Shown piece after piece: positions 24,497-32,925 of a stretch of DNA of 64,000 nucleotides (its first letter is position 1; every line of letters begins with the position of its first letter). The translations under genes and the position numbers were made by a program. Source of the DNA: CAZIUL01 sp964542475 (GTDB taxonomy: Bacteria > Planctomycetota > B15-G4 > CAYZWU01); contig CAZIUL010000002.1 in assembly GCA_964542475.1 (NCBI GenBank), positions 62,001 to 126,000 of the forward strand, given 5' to 3'. The notes under the pieces are model-generated. The model made no database searches and was not told the DNA's origin. It saw only the letters and a list, made by a program, of their open reading frames with translations.

Positions 24497-25264
24497 CTAT
24501 ATTTTTATGCCTATCTGAAGCCGTTTCAGTTCCAGCACCTCATGAACAGCCATCAGGATACCGGGCAGGAAACAGTCCCTCGACACAGCGTTGTGACTTA
24601 TAGTCAACGTTTCCCCCTCGCTGCCGAAGACCACTTGCTGGTGCGCCATGAGCCCCGGGAGACGAATGCTGTGCACTCTTACCCTGTCATCAGCCATGCC
24701 CCTGCTTGGCTGTGCACGGCCTTCATCGGCGCTGTCATGCCGCTCGCATGCGAAGGGAACGGATTCACGTTTTGCCTTGGAAAATACGCTGTTCAGTTTT
24801 TTTGCGGTCAACAGAGATGTTCCGGACGGGCTGTCCTTTTTTCTGTCGTGGTGCAGCTCGATTATCTCACACCGGTCCATATGACGTGCCGCCTCTGTGG
24901 ACAGTTTCATCATCAGAAGAGCACCCAGGGAAAAATTCGGGCATACGATACCGCCGAGTTTCTTTCGTGAAAGCTCCTCATCTATTTTTAGCAGTTCAGC
25001 ATCTGATAGACCCGTGGTTCCGACAACCGGGCTTGCTCCTGCTGCTATTATGCTCAAAGTGTTTTCGAATACGGCTTCAGGCGTAGTAAAGTCCACGACA
25101 ACACGTGCTCCGGTTTCCCTGATAGCTTGCTCCAGATCGTCATGTAAGTCGGTTTTGAAGACGAGCTCCGTGCTCTTGCAATCTTCTAACCCGGCTGCTG
25201 TAATTCTGCCCATGTGTCCCTTGGCGCCGCTTACACCGACCGGGATCTCTTTCTTCTTTTCCAA
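24497..25264 (-). CDS. dapB: 4-hydroxy-tetrahydrodipicolinate reductase
   Basis: A 255-residue NAD(P)H-dependent enzyme of the diaminopimelate/lysine pathway. Motifs: nucleotide-binding GVSGAKGHMGR, VDFTTPEAV, GTTGLS, the catalytic segment ELHHDRKKDSPSGT, and the C-terminal HNAVSRDCF region (HxAxxR in the family). TTG at 25264 is favoured because AGGAG stands 7 nt upstream; ATG 25282 has no ribosome-binding site. It follows ddl on the same strand, pairing two peptidoglycan precursor genes. Confidence 0.92.
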   Translation of the reverse strand: MEKKKEIPVGVSGAKGHMGRITAAGLEDCKSTELVFKTDLHDDLEQAIRETGARVVVDFTTPEAVFENTLSIIAAGASPVVGTTGLSDAELLKIDEELSRKKLGGIVCPNFSLGALLMMKLSTEAARHMDRCEIIELHHDRKKDSPSGTSLLTAKKLNSVFSKAKRESVPFACERHDSADEGRAQPSRGMADDRVRVHSIRLPGLMAHQQVVFGSEGETLTISHNAVSRDCFLPGILMAVHEVLELKRLQIGIKI

Positions 25265-25306
25265 AGCAGTACTCCTGTGCATGAGAGGGTCAGGCCAAGG
25301 CTGTGC

Positions 25307-26359
25307 TCAGGCGTTCAGGTTAAAACTTTCCGACAGAGGTTTCCCCATTCCCAAGTCGGCTATTGTCTCCATAAGAGTCGATAGATCGATGCCTGCAGCT
25401 TCAGCCTCCTTCAAAAGTATTGATTCCCCGGTTAATCCAGGAATGGCGTTCAGTTCGAGAAACCAGAATCCAACATCATCGAGTATGAAATCGAGACGTG
25501 AGAAACCTCGCGCCCCGAAGCATTTGTAAATGGAGATAGATGTATTCTCGATGGTTTCTTGATCCTCCTTGCATATTACGGCCGGGCAGATCTCATCGGC
25601 TTTGTCAGGGTCGTATTTGCTTTCGAAATCGAAAAACCTGTTTCCCCTGGGACATATCTCCACTGCGGGCAGGGCTTTCAGCCCGGATTCGGGATTGCCT
25701 ATGACAGCGCATGTGATCTCGCGTCCGGCAATCTCTTTTTCAACGATAAGATCATCATCAAAAGTGAACCCGGTCATTATTGCATCGGAAAGGGACGATG
25801 GCTCCTCGACTCGGGTGATTCCGATACTCGAACCCAGCCGCACGGGTTTGACAAAAACCGGGAATCCAAGACGCTCCTCGATTCCTGATAGAAAACGGCC
25901 CCTGTGCCTTGTCCATTCATTCCTTGTCAGCAGGGCACCAGGAGGTGTTCGAACTCCGGTCCTGGCTGCGATCAGCTTGGATTTGTACTTGTTAATACTA
26001 AGGGCGCACGTCTCGATTCCGGGTCCGGTGTAGAAAACACCGGCGGTCTGGAAAAAGCCCTGTATCGAGCCGTCCTCCCCGTTTGGGCCGTGAAGCGCAA
26101 GAAAAGCCACATCGGTCCCCCATTCCTTGAGCTCGATCAAGGCCATCTCGGGTGTGATCCCAGGCCGCAAAGTACTCGGATTTTCCAATCCGCATTCTTC
26201 CCGGCCCACGCGCCAGAGCCCGTTTCTTTGAATAACAACTCCCCTGCGGATAAACCTCGATCTTGGCAGGTTGTCGAGCACGGTGGAGCCGCTCTTCAGG
26301 GAAATGTCGTGTTCGGACGAGACGCCACCCATTATCACGGCTACGCGAACCTTGTTCAT
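25307..26359 (-). CDS. ddl: D-alanine--D-alanine ligase
   Basis: A 350-residue ATP-grasp ligase that makes the D-Ala-D-Ala of peptidoglycan. The N-terminal motif is VAVIMGGVSSEHDISLKSG, followed by LHGPNGEDGSIQG, the ATP-grasp lysine region PVFVKPVRLGSSIGI, VEKEIAGREITCAVIGN, and the metal-binding end LDFILDDVGFWFLELNAIPGLT. ATG 26359 with GAGGATT upstream was chosen over 26377. A perfect palindrome lies at 26400-26421 in its leader. dapB follows 42 nt downstream. Confidence 0.93.
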   Translation of the reverse strand: MNKVRVAVIMGGVSSEHDISLKSGSTVLDNLPRSRFIRRGVVIQRNGLWRVGREECGLENPSTLRPGITPEMALIELKEWGTDVAFLALHGPNGEDGSIQGFFQTAGVFYTGPGIETCALSINKYKSKLIAARTGVRTPPGALLTRNEWTRHRGRFLSGIEERLGFPVFVKPVRLGSSIGITRVEEPSSLSDAIMTGFTFDDDLIVEKEIAGREITCAVIGNPESGLKALPAVEICPRGNRFFDFESKYDPDKADEICPAVICKEDQETIENTSISIYKCFGARGFSRLDFILDDVGFWFLELNAIPGLTGESILLKEAEAAGIDLSTLMETIADLGMGKPLSESFNLNA

Positions 26360-26399
26360 CGCGTCAATCCTCATCAATGACAGGCTTAGTCCTGAGTGA

Positions 26400-26421
26400 A
26401 TAAGTACGTCATCGTACTTAT
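26400..26421. repeat. Perfect palindrome ATAAGTACG-TCAT-CGTACTTAT upstream of ddl
   Basis: A 9-bp inverted repeat around a 4-nt loop, 40 bp before the ddl start. It could be a regulator site or an RNA hairpin ending the upstream dehydrogenase transcript; no T-run follows. Confidence 0.45.
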
Positions 26422-26546
26422 GTATCTATGGACTTGGGTATGTGTGCTCACGCGTTACATCCACCACGACTATAAACCAAAACGGCCAAGGATGAGTCAA
26501 GAAACTAATGGAAAATGGTGCGCGGATGTTAAAGTGCCGCCGCCTG

Positions 26547-27512
26547 TTATGAGACCGGCGCAACATCCAGCAGCACCTTGATGGTGTCCGGCTCAACAGC
26601 GGACTTGAAGGCGGCTTCTGCGTTCGACAACGCAAATCGAGCAGAAGTCAGCACGGAAGGATGAAAAGAGCTTCTTCCAAGGTAATCAACAGCATCCGTC
26701 ATGCTACCGCATCTGGAACCGATAAGAGTGATCTCGTTTATGACCATTTGCGTAAAATCGAAACGCCTGTGCTGTCCGGCGATAGTTGTTTTCAAGATGA
26801 GCTTTCCTTCAGGACGAAGCAGGCGCACGGCAGCGAAAAGTCCTTCTTCCGATCCGGTGCAGTCCATGACTACGTCGAAGCTTCTTTCGGGAAGCTCTTG
26901 GGATCCATACATTAAATGGGGCACATCGATTTTATCAAGCTTGTTCGGGTGTTTCCCGATCAATGTCACATTCCAGCCGAAAGAACGGGCGATTCCGCCG
27001 GCCAGCAGGCCGAGCCTTCCGTCTCCAAGTATTGCCAGCCGGTGTTCGGGGGAAACCTGCGCCTGGTCGTATGCGCGTAGCACAGCGGCAACCGGTTCAG
27101 CGTAAACGGCATCCTCGTTGCTGATATGGTCGGGCACCCGGACCAGGTTTTTTTTCGGGAGCGAGATGTACTCGGCAAACGCACCTTGTTGTCCGACGAT
27201 ACCGAGTACCGTTCGGTGCGGGCAATGGCGCTCCCTGCCCCGCAGGCAGAGGTCGCACCGGCCGCACGCACAGTTTATGCCACCCACAACCCTTCTCCCG
27301 TTCAAAGACGAGTCTCCGGGCGCTTCGACAAGGCCAACGAACTCGTGGCCAAGCACCCCCTCATACCCCATGTATCCCTTGGTTATTTCGATGTCTGTGG
27401 AGCAGATTCCCGCAAGAATAACCCGTATCAGAACCGAATCTTTTCCCGGATCAGGTCGCGTGAGATCGCTGGTGAGTGAACTCCTGCCGCCTTTGAAAAC
27501 CATTCCCAGCAT
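26547..27512 (-). CDS. Zinc-dependent medium-chain alcohol dehydrogenase family protein
   Basis: A 321-residue MDR-family oxidoreductase. Catalytic zinc residues appear in AGICSTDIE (Cys) and LGHEF (His-Glu). The structural zinc loop CACGRCDLCLRGRERHC has all four cysteines. The Rossmann motif is LAILGDGRLGLLAG. The family oxidises alcohols or polyols with NAD(P); similarity to sorbitol/threonine dehydrogenases is general and the substrate cannot be told. It sits between fabF and ddl on the same strand, 68 bp after fabF. Slightly short for the family. Confidence 0.85.
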   Translation of the reverse strand: MLGMVFKGGRSSLTSDLTRPDPGKDSVLIRVILAGICSTDIEITKGYMGYEGVLGHEFVGLVEAPGDSSLNGRRVVGGINCACGRCDLCLRGRERHCPHRTVLGIVGQQGAFAEYISLPKKNLVRVPDHISNEDAVYAEPVAAVLRAYDQAQVSPEHRLAILGDGRLGLLAGGIARSFGWNVTLIGKHPNKLDKIDVPHLMYGSQELPERSFDVVMDCTGSEEGLFAAVRLLRPEGKLILKTTIAGQHRRFDFTQMVINEITLIGSRCGSMTDAVDYLGRSSFHPSVLTSARFALSNAEAAFKSAVEPDTIKVLLDVAPVS

Positions 27513-27580
27513 TACGATGAAACCACCCCGTATGTCTTTTGTACGAAACCGCTACCCGGAATGTTCGGCTGGATAGGTGT

Positions 27581-28819
27581 CTACAATGCACCGGCCACAA
27601 TACTCACATTGTGACCACCGAATCCAAGGGAGTTGCTGATAGCCATACGGACATCCAGATCCCTGGCCGTGTTCGGAATGTAGTCAAGGTCACATGCCGG
27701 ATCAGGCTCGTCAAGGTTCAAAGTCGGATGCACGACCTTGTGCTTTATGCTTAGAACTGTGATTACAAACTCGACCGCCGCCGCCCCGCCGAGCAGATGC
27801 CCGATCATCGATTTCGATGAACTGATCGCCAGCTTTTTCGCGTGTTCACCAAAGGAGTTCTTGATGGCCGTGGTTTCGACTTTATCGTTGTACTGGGTCG
27901 ATGTACCGTGTGCGTTCAAATAATCGACCTGAGTAACGTTGATCCCTGCGTCTTCCATGGCGATGTCCATGGCTCTTGAAGGCCCATCGCCGTCTTCTCT
28001 GGGCGCGGTTATATGGTAGGCGTCCGCAGACGCCCCGTAGCCCATTACCTCGGCGTAAATGTCTGCCCCACGCTTAACAGCATGATCATAATCCTCGAAG
28101 ACCAGCATCCCCCCCCCCTCTCCAATGACAAAGCCGTCGCGGTCCTTGTCAAACGGACGGCTCGCCTTTTGCGGCTCATCGTTTCTGGTGGACAGGGCCT
28201 TCAAAGAACAGAATCCGGCCAGAGCCAGCGGAGTAATAACAGCTTCGGAGCCTCCGGTAAGTACGATGTCCGATTCTCCGTACTGGACCGAGCGCAGCGC
28301 CATCCCCATTGCATGTCCTGATGAGGCACACGCCGAACTCGTGACATAGTTCGGACCGCGAAGCCCGTACTTGATCGAGATCACCCCGGCGAAAGCATTG
28401 GGCATCATCTTAGGCACAAGGAACGGGGAGACTCTGGAAGGACCTTTTGTCAGCAAAACCTCCTTCTGGGACTCCAGCTCATTGATTCCACCGATCCCCG
28501 TGCCAAGTATGCATCCTACACGCGTCAGATCTGTTTTTTCCAAATCAAGCCCGGAGTCGCTGATCGCATAATCGGCCGCCAGCATTGCGAGTTGCGAAAA
28601 GCGGTCCATCTTTTTCGCTTCCATCTTAGGAAAATGATCCAGAGGATCGAAGCTTCTCGCTTCTCCGCCAATCCTTGAACTGTACGCTGAGACATCAAAA
28701 TTCAAGATTGGACCTATTCCGGACCGCCCATTTATAAGGCCTTCCCATAGAGGATCGTTACCACACCCAAGAGCGGTAACCGAGCCCACTCCCGTGACAA
28801 CAACACGACGCTTCGTCAT
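27581..28819 (-). CDS. fabF: Beta-ketoacyl-ACP synthase II
   Basis: A 412-residue condensing enzyme of fatty acid elongation. The Cys-His-His triad is visible: SSACASSGHA (Cys near 165), LNAHGTSTQYND and GHLLGGAAAVEF. The N-terminal VVVTGVGSVTALG and the C-terminal NSLGFGGHN are typical. Last fab gene of the plsX-fabH-fabD-acpP-fabF run; a ~140-bp spacer separates it from acpP. Confidence 0.95.
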   Translation of the reverse strand: MTKRRVVVTGVGSVTALGCGNDPLWEGLINGRSGIGPILNFDVSAYSSRIGGEARSFDPLDHFPKMEAKKMDRFSQLAMLAADYAISDSGLDLEKTDLTRVGCILGTGIGGINELESQKEVLLTKGPSRVSPFLVPKMMPNAFAGVISIKYGLRGPNYVTSSACASSGHAMGMALRSVQYGESDIVLTGGSEAVITPLALAGFCSLKALSTRNDEPQKASRPFDKDRDGFVIGEGGGMLVFEDYDHAVKRGADIYAEVMGYGASADAYHITAPREDGDGPSRAMDIAMEDAGINVTQVDYLNAHGTSTQYNDKVETTAIKNSFGEHAKKLAISSSKSMIGHLLGGAAAVEFVITVLSIKHKVVHPTLNLDEPDPACDLDYIPNTARDLDVRMAISNSLGFGGHNVSIVAGAL

Positions 28820-28961
28820 CGGTCATGCTCTCCACTTCGTAGTAAAATCGTTCAGCATCTTTATTCAGCCCTGGAGACCGTTCGTAAAGATGCGACATTC
28901 TGTAACCATTATACGGATCGGCAATGGCAGCCGATTGTATGGAAACTATGCTCAATTAATG

Positions 28962-29201
28962 CTAAGAGACCCTGGTCTTAATGTAGCCGATCGCATCTCC
29001 CACCGTCTGGATCTTTTCAGCCTCCTCGTCCGGGATACTGATGTCGAACTCATCCTCGAACTCCATTACCAGCTCGACCGTATCGAGGGAATCGGCACCT
29101 AGATCGTTGATAAACGATGTTTTGTCGTGAATCTTGTCGCGGCCGGCACCCATCTGTTCACAAACGATATTGATTACCCTGTCTTCGATGCTTGCAGACA
29201 C
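28962..29201 (-). CDS. acpP: Acyl carrier protein
   Basis: A 79-residue acidic carrier protein with the phosphopantetheine attachment serine in GADSLDTVELVM (Ser near 38). A GTG start is set by GGAGGG 6 nt upstream. It lies between fabD and fabF; fabG, often found at this place, is missing. Confidence 0.96.
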   Translation of the reverse strand: MSASIEDRVINIVCEQMGAGRDKIHDKTSFINDLGADSLDTVELVMEFEDEFDISIPDEEAEKIQTVGDAIGYIKTRVS

Positions 29202-29272
29202 TGAAAACCCTCCAATAAGGTTCTGATAAGAATTAGCTTATTATTCCTGAAACAAATCCATGTTCTGTACAT

Positions 29273-29292
29273 AATACACATTAATACACATT
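29273..29292. repeat. 10-bp tandem repeat upstream of acpP
   Basis: AATACACATT occurs twice in direct succession, 72-91 bp upstream of the acpP start in the fabD-acpP gap. It may be a binding site of a regulator of the fab genes, or chance. Confidence 0.3.
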
Positions 29293-29319
29293 CTTGCGGT
29301 AGTCGCCCGCATATATCTT

Positions 29320-30300
29320 CTACTCCTGTTCACGGCCGTTGTCCATGCCGTTGTTTTCAAACCAACTTCCCAAGAAGGTTTCAAGCTCTTCGGGGTCGTC
29401 CAGAGTAAAGGTTATTAACGAACGGTCCGTTTTTTTCAAGATCCCACTTAGAACTTTTCCCGGCCCCGGTTCATAAAACTCGTTGAAGCCAGCATTAATA
29501 AATCCGGACATGGTGTCTTTCCAGAGGACCGGCGATGTGACCTGCTTTCCCAGGCATTCTCTGATTGTCTCCGGGTCGTCGACAAGATCTCCTTTCACAT
29601 TTGAGGCGAAAGGGATCGCCGGCGAGTTGAAAGCGGTGTTTGCGAGCTTGGCTTTGAGTTTTTCCGCTCCCTCACGCATCAGGGGCGAATGGAAAGCGCC
29701 GGCCACGCTCAACCTGATTCCGCGCCGTATTCCCAGTTCCTTGAGCATGGATTCTGCGGAGTCCAGCGCATCATTCGAGCCGGAAACGGCAATCTGAGAC
29801 GGCGCGAGATAATTGGCAGGCACGAGAACACCCGACTTGCCGGCACGGCGGCACAGCTCATCAACCTTTTCCTCGTCAGCACCGATCAGGCTCATCATTC
29901 CGCTCGGGTTTTTTGTGGAATCCTGTTGCATGTATTTTCCGCGTTTCGCAACCAGTAAGACAGCATCCTCGAACTCGAGAACTCCGGCAAAAACAAGGGC
30001 GGTGTATTCACCCAGTGAAAGTCCGGCGGTTCCGTGAAACAATGTCGGTTTCAGCCCGTGACGGGATTTCAGCACTTCCATAATTGCGATCGAGGTGGTA
30101 AGAATCCCGGGTTGGCAAATGTCGGTCCTGTTCAGCTGCTCCGCGGGGCCGTGGAAGCAGATCTGTTTCAGGTCGAATCCAAGAACCTCGTTGGCTCTGT
30201 CAAAGATGGCTTCCGACTCCGGATACCGGCTGCTAAAAGCCATTCCCATTCCCGGATATTGAGCTCCCTGTCCGGGAAACAGCATTGCACGCTTGTTCAT
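29320..30300 (-). CDS. fabD: Malonyl-CoA:ACP transacylase
   Basis: A 326-residue transacylase that loads malonyl groups on ACP. N-terminal FPGQGAQYPGMG; nucleophile serine in GLSLGEYTAL, where most homologs have GHSLGEY (His replaced by Leu, also seen in some lineages); catalytic His in GAFHSPLM; a closing EPGPGKVLSG. Preceded by GAGGA upstream of ATG. It follows fabH by ~34 bp. Confidence 0.95.
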   Translation of the reverse strand: MNKRAMLFPGQGAQYPGMGMAFSSRYPESEAIFDRANEVLGFDLKQICFHGPAEQLNRTDICQPGILTTSIAIMEVLKSRHGLKPTLFHGTAGLSLGEYTALVFAGVLEFEDAVLLVAKRGKYMQQDSTKNPSGMMSLIGADEEKVDELCRRAGKSGVLVPANYLAPSQIAVSGSNDALDSAESMLKELGIRRGIRLSVAGAFHSPLMREGAEKLKAKLANTAFNSPAIPFASNVKGDLVDDPETIRECLGKQVTSPVLWKDTMSGFINAGFNEFYEPGPGKVLSGILKKTDRSLITFTLDDPEELETFLGSWFENNGMDNGREQE

Positions 30301-30334
30301 AACAATTCAATCCTCTGAGGGCCAGCGCTCTTCA

Positions 30335-31321
30335 CTACCATTTCAGTGCGCTATAGCCCCAGGTGAGTCCGGCGCCAAAAGCGCACAGCACGAGAAGCTT
30401 GCCGTACATATTGTCCAGCGTTCCAGATTCTTTGGCTTCATGCAGCATGATAGCTGCGGAAGCGGCTGATGTGTTTCCATATTTATGAATGTTGATCGCA
30501 ATGTCTTTTTCTTCGAGTGACAGCTTCTCCCGCGCGGATTCGATGATCCTCATGTTTACCTGGTGCGGAATCACCATGCCGAACTCGATGTCCGGGTTCA
30601 TTTCCCGGGCTTTTTTGACGAGATACACCATTTTGTTGACCGCGAACTTGTAGACCTCTCTCCCCTTGACAATGATTCGGTGCCCGCTTTTTTCGACTGT
30701 TTCGTGTGAAGCCGGCGTTCGTGAACCTCCGGCGGGCTGCCACATGTATTGCCAACCGGAACCGTCGGCTCCCAGCTCGGAGTCGAGAATCTCCCCCCGC
30801 TCGAAACGGTTGCTGACAACGCAGGCTCCTGCCCCGTCACCGAACAGGATGCATGAGTTGCGATCCTTGTAGTTTACAAACCTTGTCAGTGTCTCGGCAC
30901 CGATTGCAAGCGCGTTCCTCACTTGCCCTGTCTTGACAAAGCTCGATGTTGTGTTCAGTGCGGTTATGAATCCGTTGCAAGCCGAAGTCACGTCGAATGC
31001 GCCGGAATTCCAGGCCCCCAGGTTGTTCTGTACCAGGCAGGCAGTGGAGGGGAGCAAATAATCAGGTGTGACCGTTCCTACAACTATGAGATCGATCTGA
31101 TCAGGGGTCACGCCCGCGTCATCCAGGGCTCTGCGAGCGGCCTCGGTGGCAATGTCGGAACAAGCTTGATCATCGCTTACTCGCCGCCGTTCTTTTATAC
31201 CCGTGCGTGTAGTTATCCATTGATCGCTCGTATCGACCACACCTTCGAAATAGCTGTTCGTCAATCGCTGTTCAGGCAAGTACAAGCCAGTGCCAGCTAT
31301 CCCCGCTCTGATCGTTTCCAT
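30335..31321 (-). CDS. fabH: Beta-ketoacyl-ACP synthase III
   Basis: A 328-residue initiating condensing enzyme (acetyl-CoA plus malonyl-ACP). The Cys-His-Asn triad is present: TSACNGFI, IPHQVNMRI and YGNTSAAS. ATG 31321 with GAGG upstream fits the family start (AGIAGTGLYLPE); the longer frame from 31372 is not needed. Located between plsX and fabD. Confidence 0.95.
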   Translation of the reverse strand: METIRAGIAGTGLYLPEQRLTNSYFEGVVDTSDQWITTRTGIKERRRVSDDQACSDIATEAARRALDDAGVTPDQIDLIVVGTVTPDYLLPSTACLVQNNLGAWNSGAFDVTSACNGFITALNTTSSFVKTGQVRNALAIGAETLTRFVNYKDRNSCILFGDGAGACVVSNRFERGEILDSELGADGSGWQYMWQPAGGSRTPASHETVEKSGHRIIVKGREVYKFAVNKMVYLVKKAREMNPDIEFGMVIPHQVNMRIIESAREKLSLEEKDIAINIHKYGNTSAASAAIMLHEAKESGTLDNMYGKLLVLCAFGAGLTWGYSALKW

Positions 31322-31393
31322 GAATCGGATGTCCTCAAATATATAATCCCCACCGGAAAAAGCCGCTGTCATGATTAAACGTGATGTGCCAGT

Positions 31394-32401
31394 TTACAAT
31401 TCGTCCAGTCCGGTAGTTATGTGCTCATTGACCTTCTGTTCAGCCGAGATACGCGCAACCTTGATTGCATTGCCGAAGGCTCGAGCATCTGACCGGCCAT
31501 GCCCGATGAACACGGTCCCGTCAACCCCAAGGAGAGGCGCCGCCCCGTACTCCGCATAATCGAGCTTGGCCAGGAACCCGGCAAGAAATCCATGCCAATG
31601 AGCCTTGCCTTGCGTCTCACCGTTCCCCGAATCGTTTTTCAGGTGCTCCGTAAGCGCACGCTTGATGTAGGTACCCAACCCTTCGGAAAGCTTCAGAATC
31701 ACGTTTCCGACAAAACCGTCGCATACGATCACATCGCATTTTCCTGAGAAAAGATCCTGGCCCTCAATGTTACCGATGAAGTTCAACGGGGAATTGGCTA
31801 GCAGCGCACTGGTCTCACGCACCAGGCTGGTTCCTTTCTTGTCCTCTTCGCCGATGTTGATCATGCCTATACTGGGATTTTCGATGTTCATCACGTGTTT
31901 CATATAGTTGGTAGCCATCCATCCGTACTGAAAGAGCTGGATTGGTTTGCAGTGTATATTGGCTCCCACGTCTATGATCGTGCAGGCTCCTGTTGACGTG
32001 CTGAACAGCACCCCTATTCCAGGCCTGTGGATTCCCTCCAGCATTCCGAGAAGAAAAACCGATGATGCCACCACAGCCCCGGTGTTGCCCGCAGAAATGA
32101 ATGCGTCCGCCTTACCCTTTTTTAACATTCCCAGGGATTTGACGATGGATGAATCTCTTTTTTTCCTGAGAGCGTCCACAGGGCTTTCGTTCATCTCCAC
32201 CACCTGTGTGGCGTTGATGATCTGGATGCCGATGTCCGTTACGCCTTTTTCAGCTATCTTGCTGGTTACTTCTTCTTCTCTTCCCACAAGAAGGATTTCA
32301 CCGGGTTCCACGATACCTTGATTGATCGCTGAAACCGCTCCATCCACAACGACATCCGGCGCGTTGTCTCCGCCCATGGCATCGATAACAATACGGACCA
32401 T
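31394..32401 (-). CDS. plsX: Phosphate acyltransferase PlsX
   Basis: A 335-residue enzyme that makes acyl-phosphate from acyl-ACP for phospholipid synthesis. Signatures: IVIDAMGGDNAP at the start, SAGNTGAVVASSVFLLG, GANIHCKP, and VCDGFVGNVILKLSEG. The ATG is preceded by AAGGAGGAGGA. It follows rpmF as in many bacteria. Confidence 0.95.
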   Translation of the reverse strand: MVRIVIDAMGGDNAPDVVVDGAVSAINQGIVEPGEILLVGREEEVTSKIAEKGVTDIGIQIINATQVVEMNESPVDALRKKRDSSIVKSLGMLKKGKADAFISAGNTGAVVASSVFLLGMLEGIHRPGIGVLFSTSTGACTIIDVGANIHCKPIQLFQYGWMATNYMKHVMNIENPSIGMINIGEEDKKGTSLVRETSALLANSPLNFIGNIEGQDLFSGKCDVIVCDGFVGNVILKLSEGLGTYIKRALTEHLKNDSGNGETQGKAHWHGFLAGFLAKLDYAEYGAAPLLGVDGTVFIGHGRSDARAFGNAIKVARISAEQKVNEHITTGLDEL

Positions 32402-32444
32402 TCCTCCTCCTTATCCGGATCGGATTCCGCCGGGAAAGACAAGA

Positions 32445-32621
32445 TCAATCCTTTTCGATGATCTTTTCTCCCTTGTAATGACCGCAGTTATCGCAAACAG
32501 CATGTGGTAAAGTTGGATGACCGCATCGCTTGCAACTCGACAGGCCGGGAGCCTTCAAAGAATGGTGAGAACGTCTGATCCGTTTTCGGTGCTTGGATGT
32601 TTTTCTTTTCGGAACTGCCAT
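32445..32621 (-). CDS. rpmF: 50S ribosomal protein L32
   Basis: A 58-residue ribosomal protein starting MAVPKRKTSKHRKR and carrying two C-x-x-C zinc pairs (CKRCGHP and CDNCGHY). ATG 32621 replaces a longer frame. The DUF177/YceD gene often found just upstream of rpmF is absent. Confidence 0.95.
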   Translation of the reverse strand: MAVPKRKTSKHRKRIRRSHHSLKAPGLSSCKRCGHPTLPHAVCDNCGHYKGEKIIEKD

Positions 32622-32925
32622 CTGTTTAATTCCCCTCTCGGAGAAACTCATTCCCATGTGTTGTCAGAACTGCTGAATCCAGGAAAGCTGTTGCCTGCCC
32701 AAGCCGTATTAAACACAGTAACATGGGAACTGAACATAAAAGAGATGTATTTTATGGATCTGCGTTCAAAGATCAATGGGAATTTTGCAGAAGATCCACG
32801 CTTATCGAAGCAGGCCGACGTCTCAGTACCGGCGATGTAATTCAATGATAATAAGAGCGTTAAGGCGTTTCAAGAAACTGGGGCTGTGTTTATCATGGTT
32901 TTTCTGACCCAAGCAAAAAGTTTTT
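32622..32925 (-). other. Gene-free spacer between alaS and rpmF
   Basis: About 300 bp with no supported gene. The only feature seen is the promoter at 32749-32776 on the minus strand. Confidence 0.5.
32749..32776 (-). promoter_or_regulatory. Probable promoter of rpmF-plsX-fab genes
   Basis: Minus strand TTGATC, 16 bp, TAAAAT, about 130 bp upstream of rpmF in the otherwise empty spacer after alaS. Confidence 0.45.
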
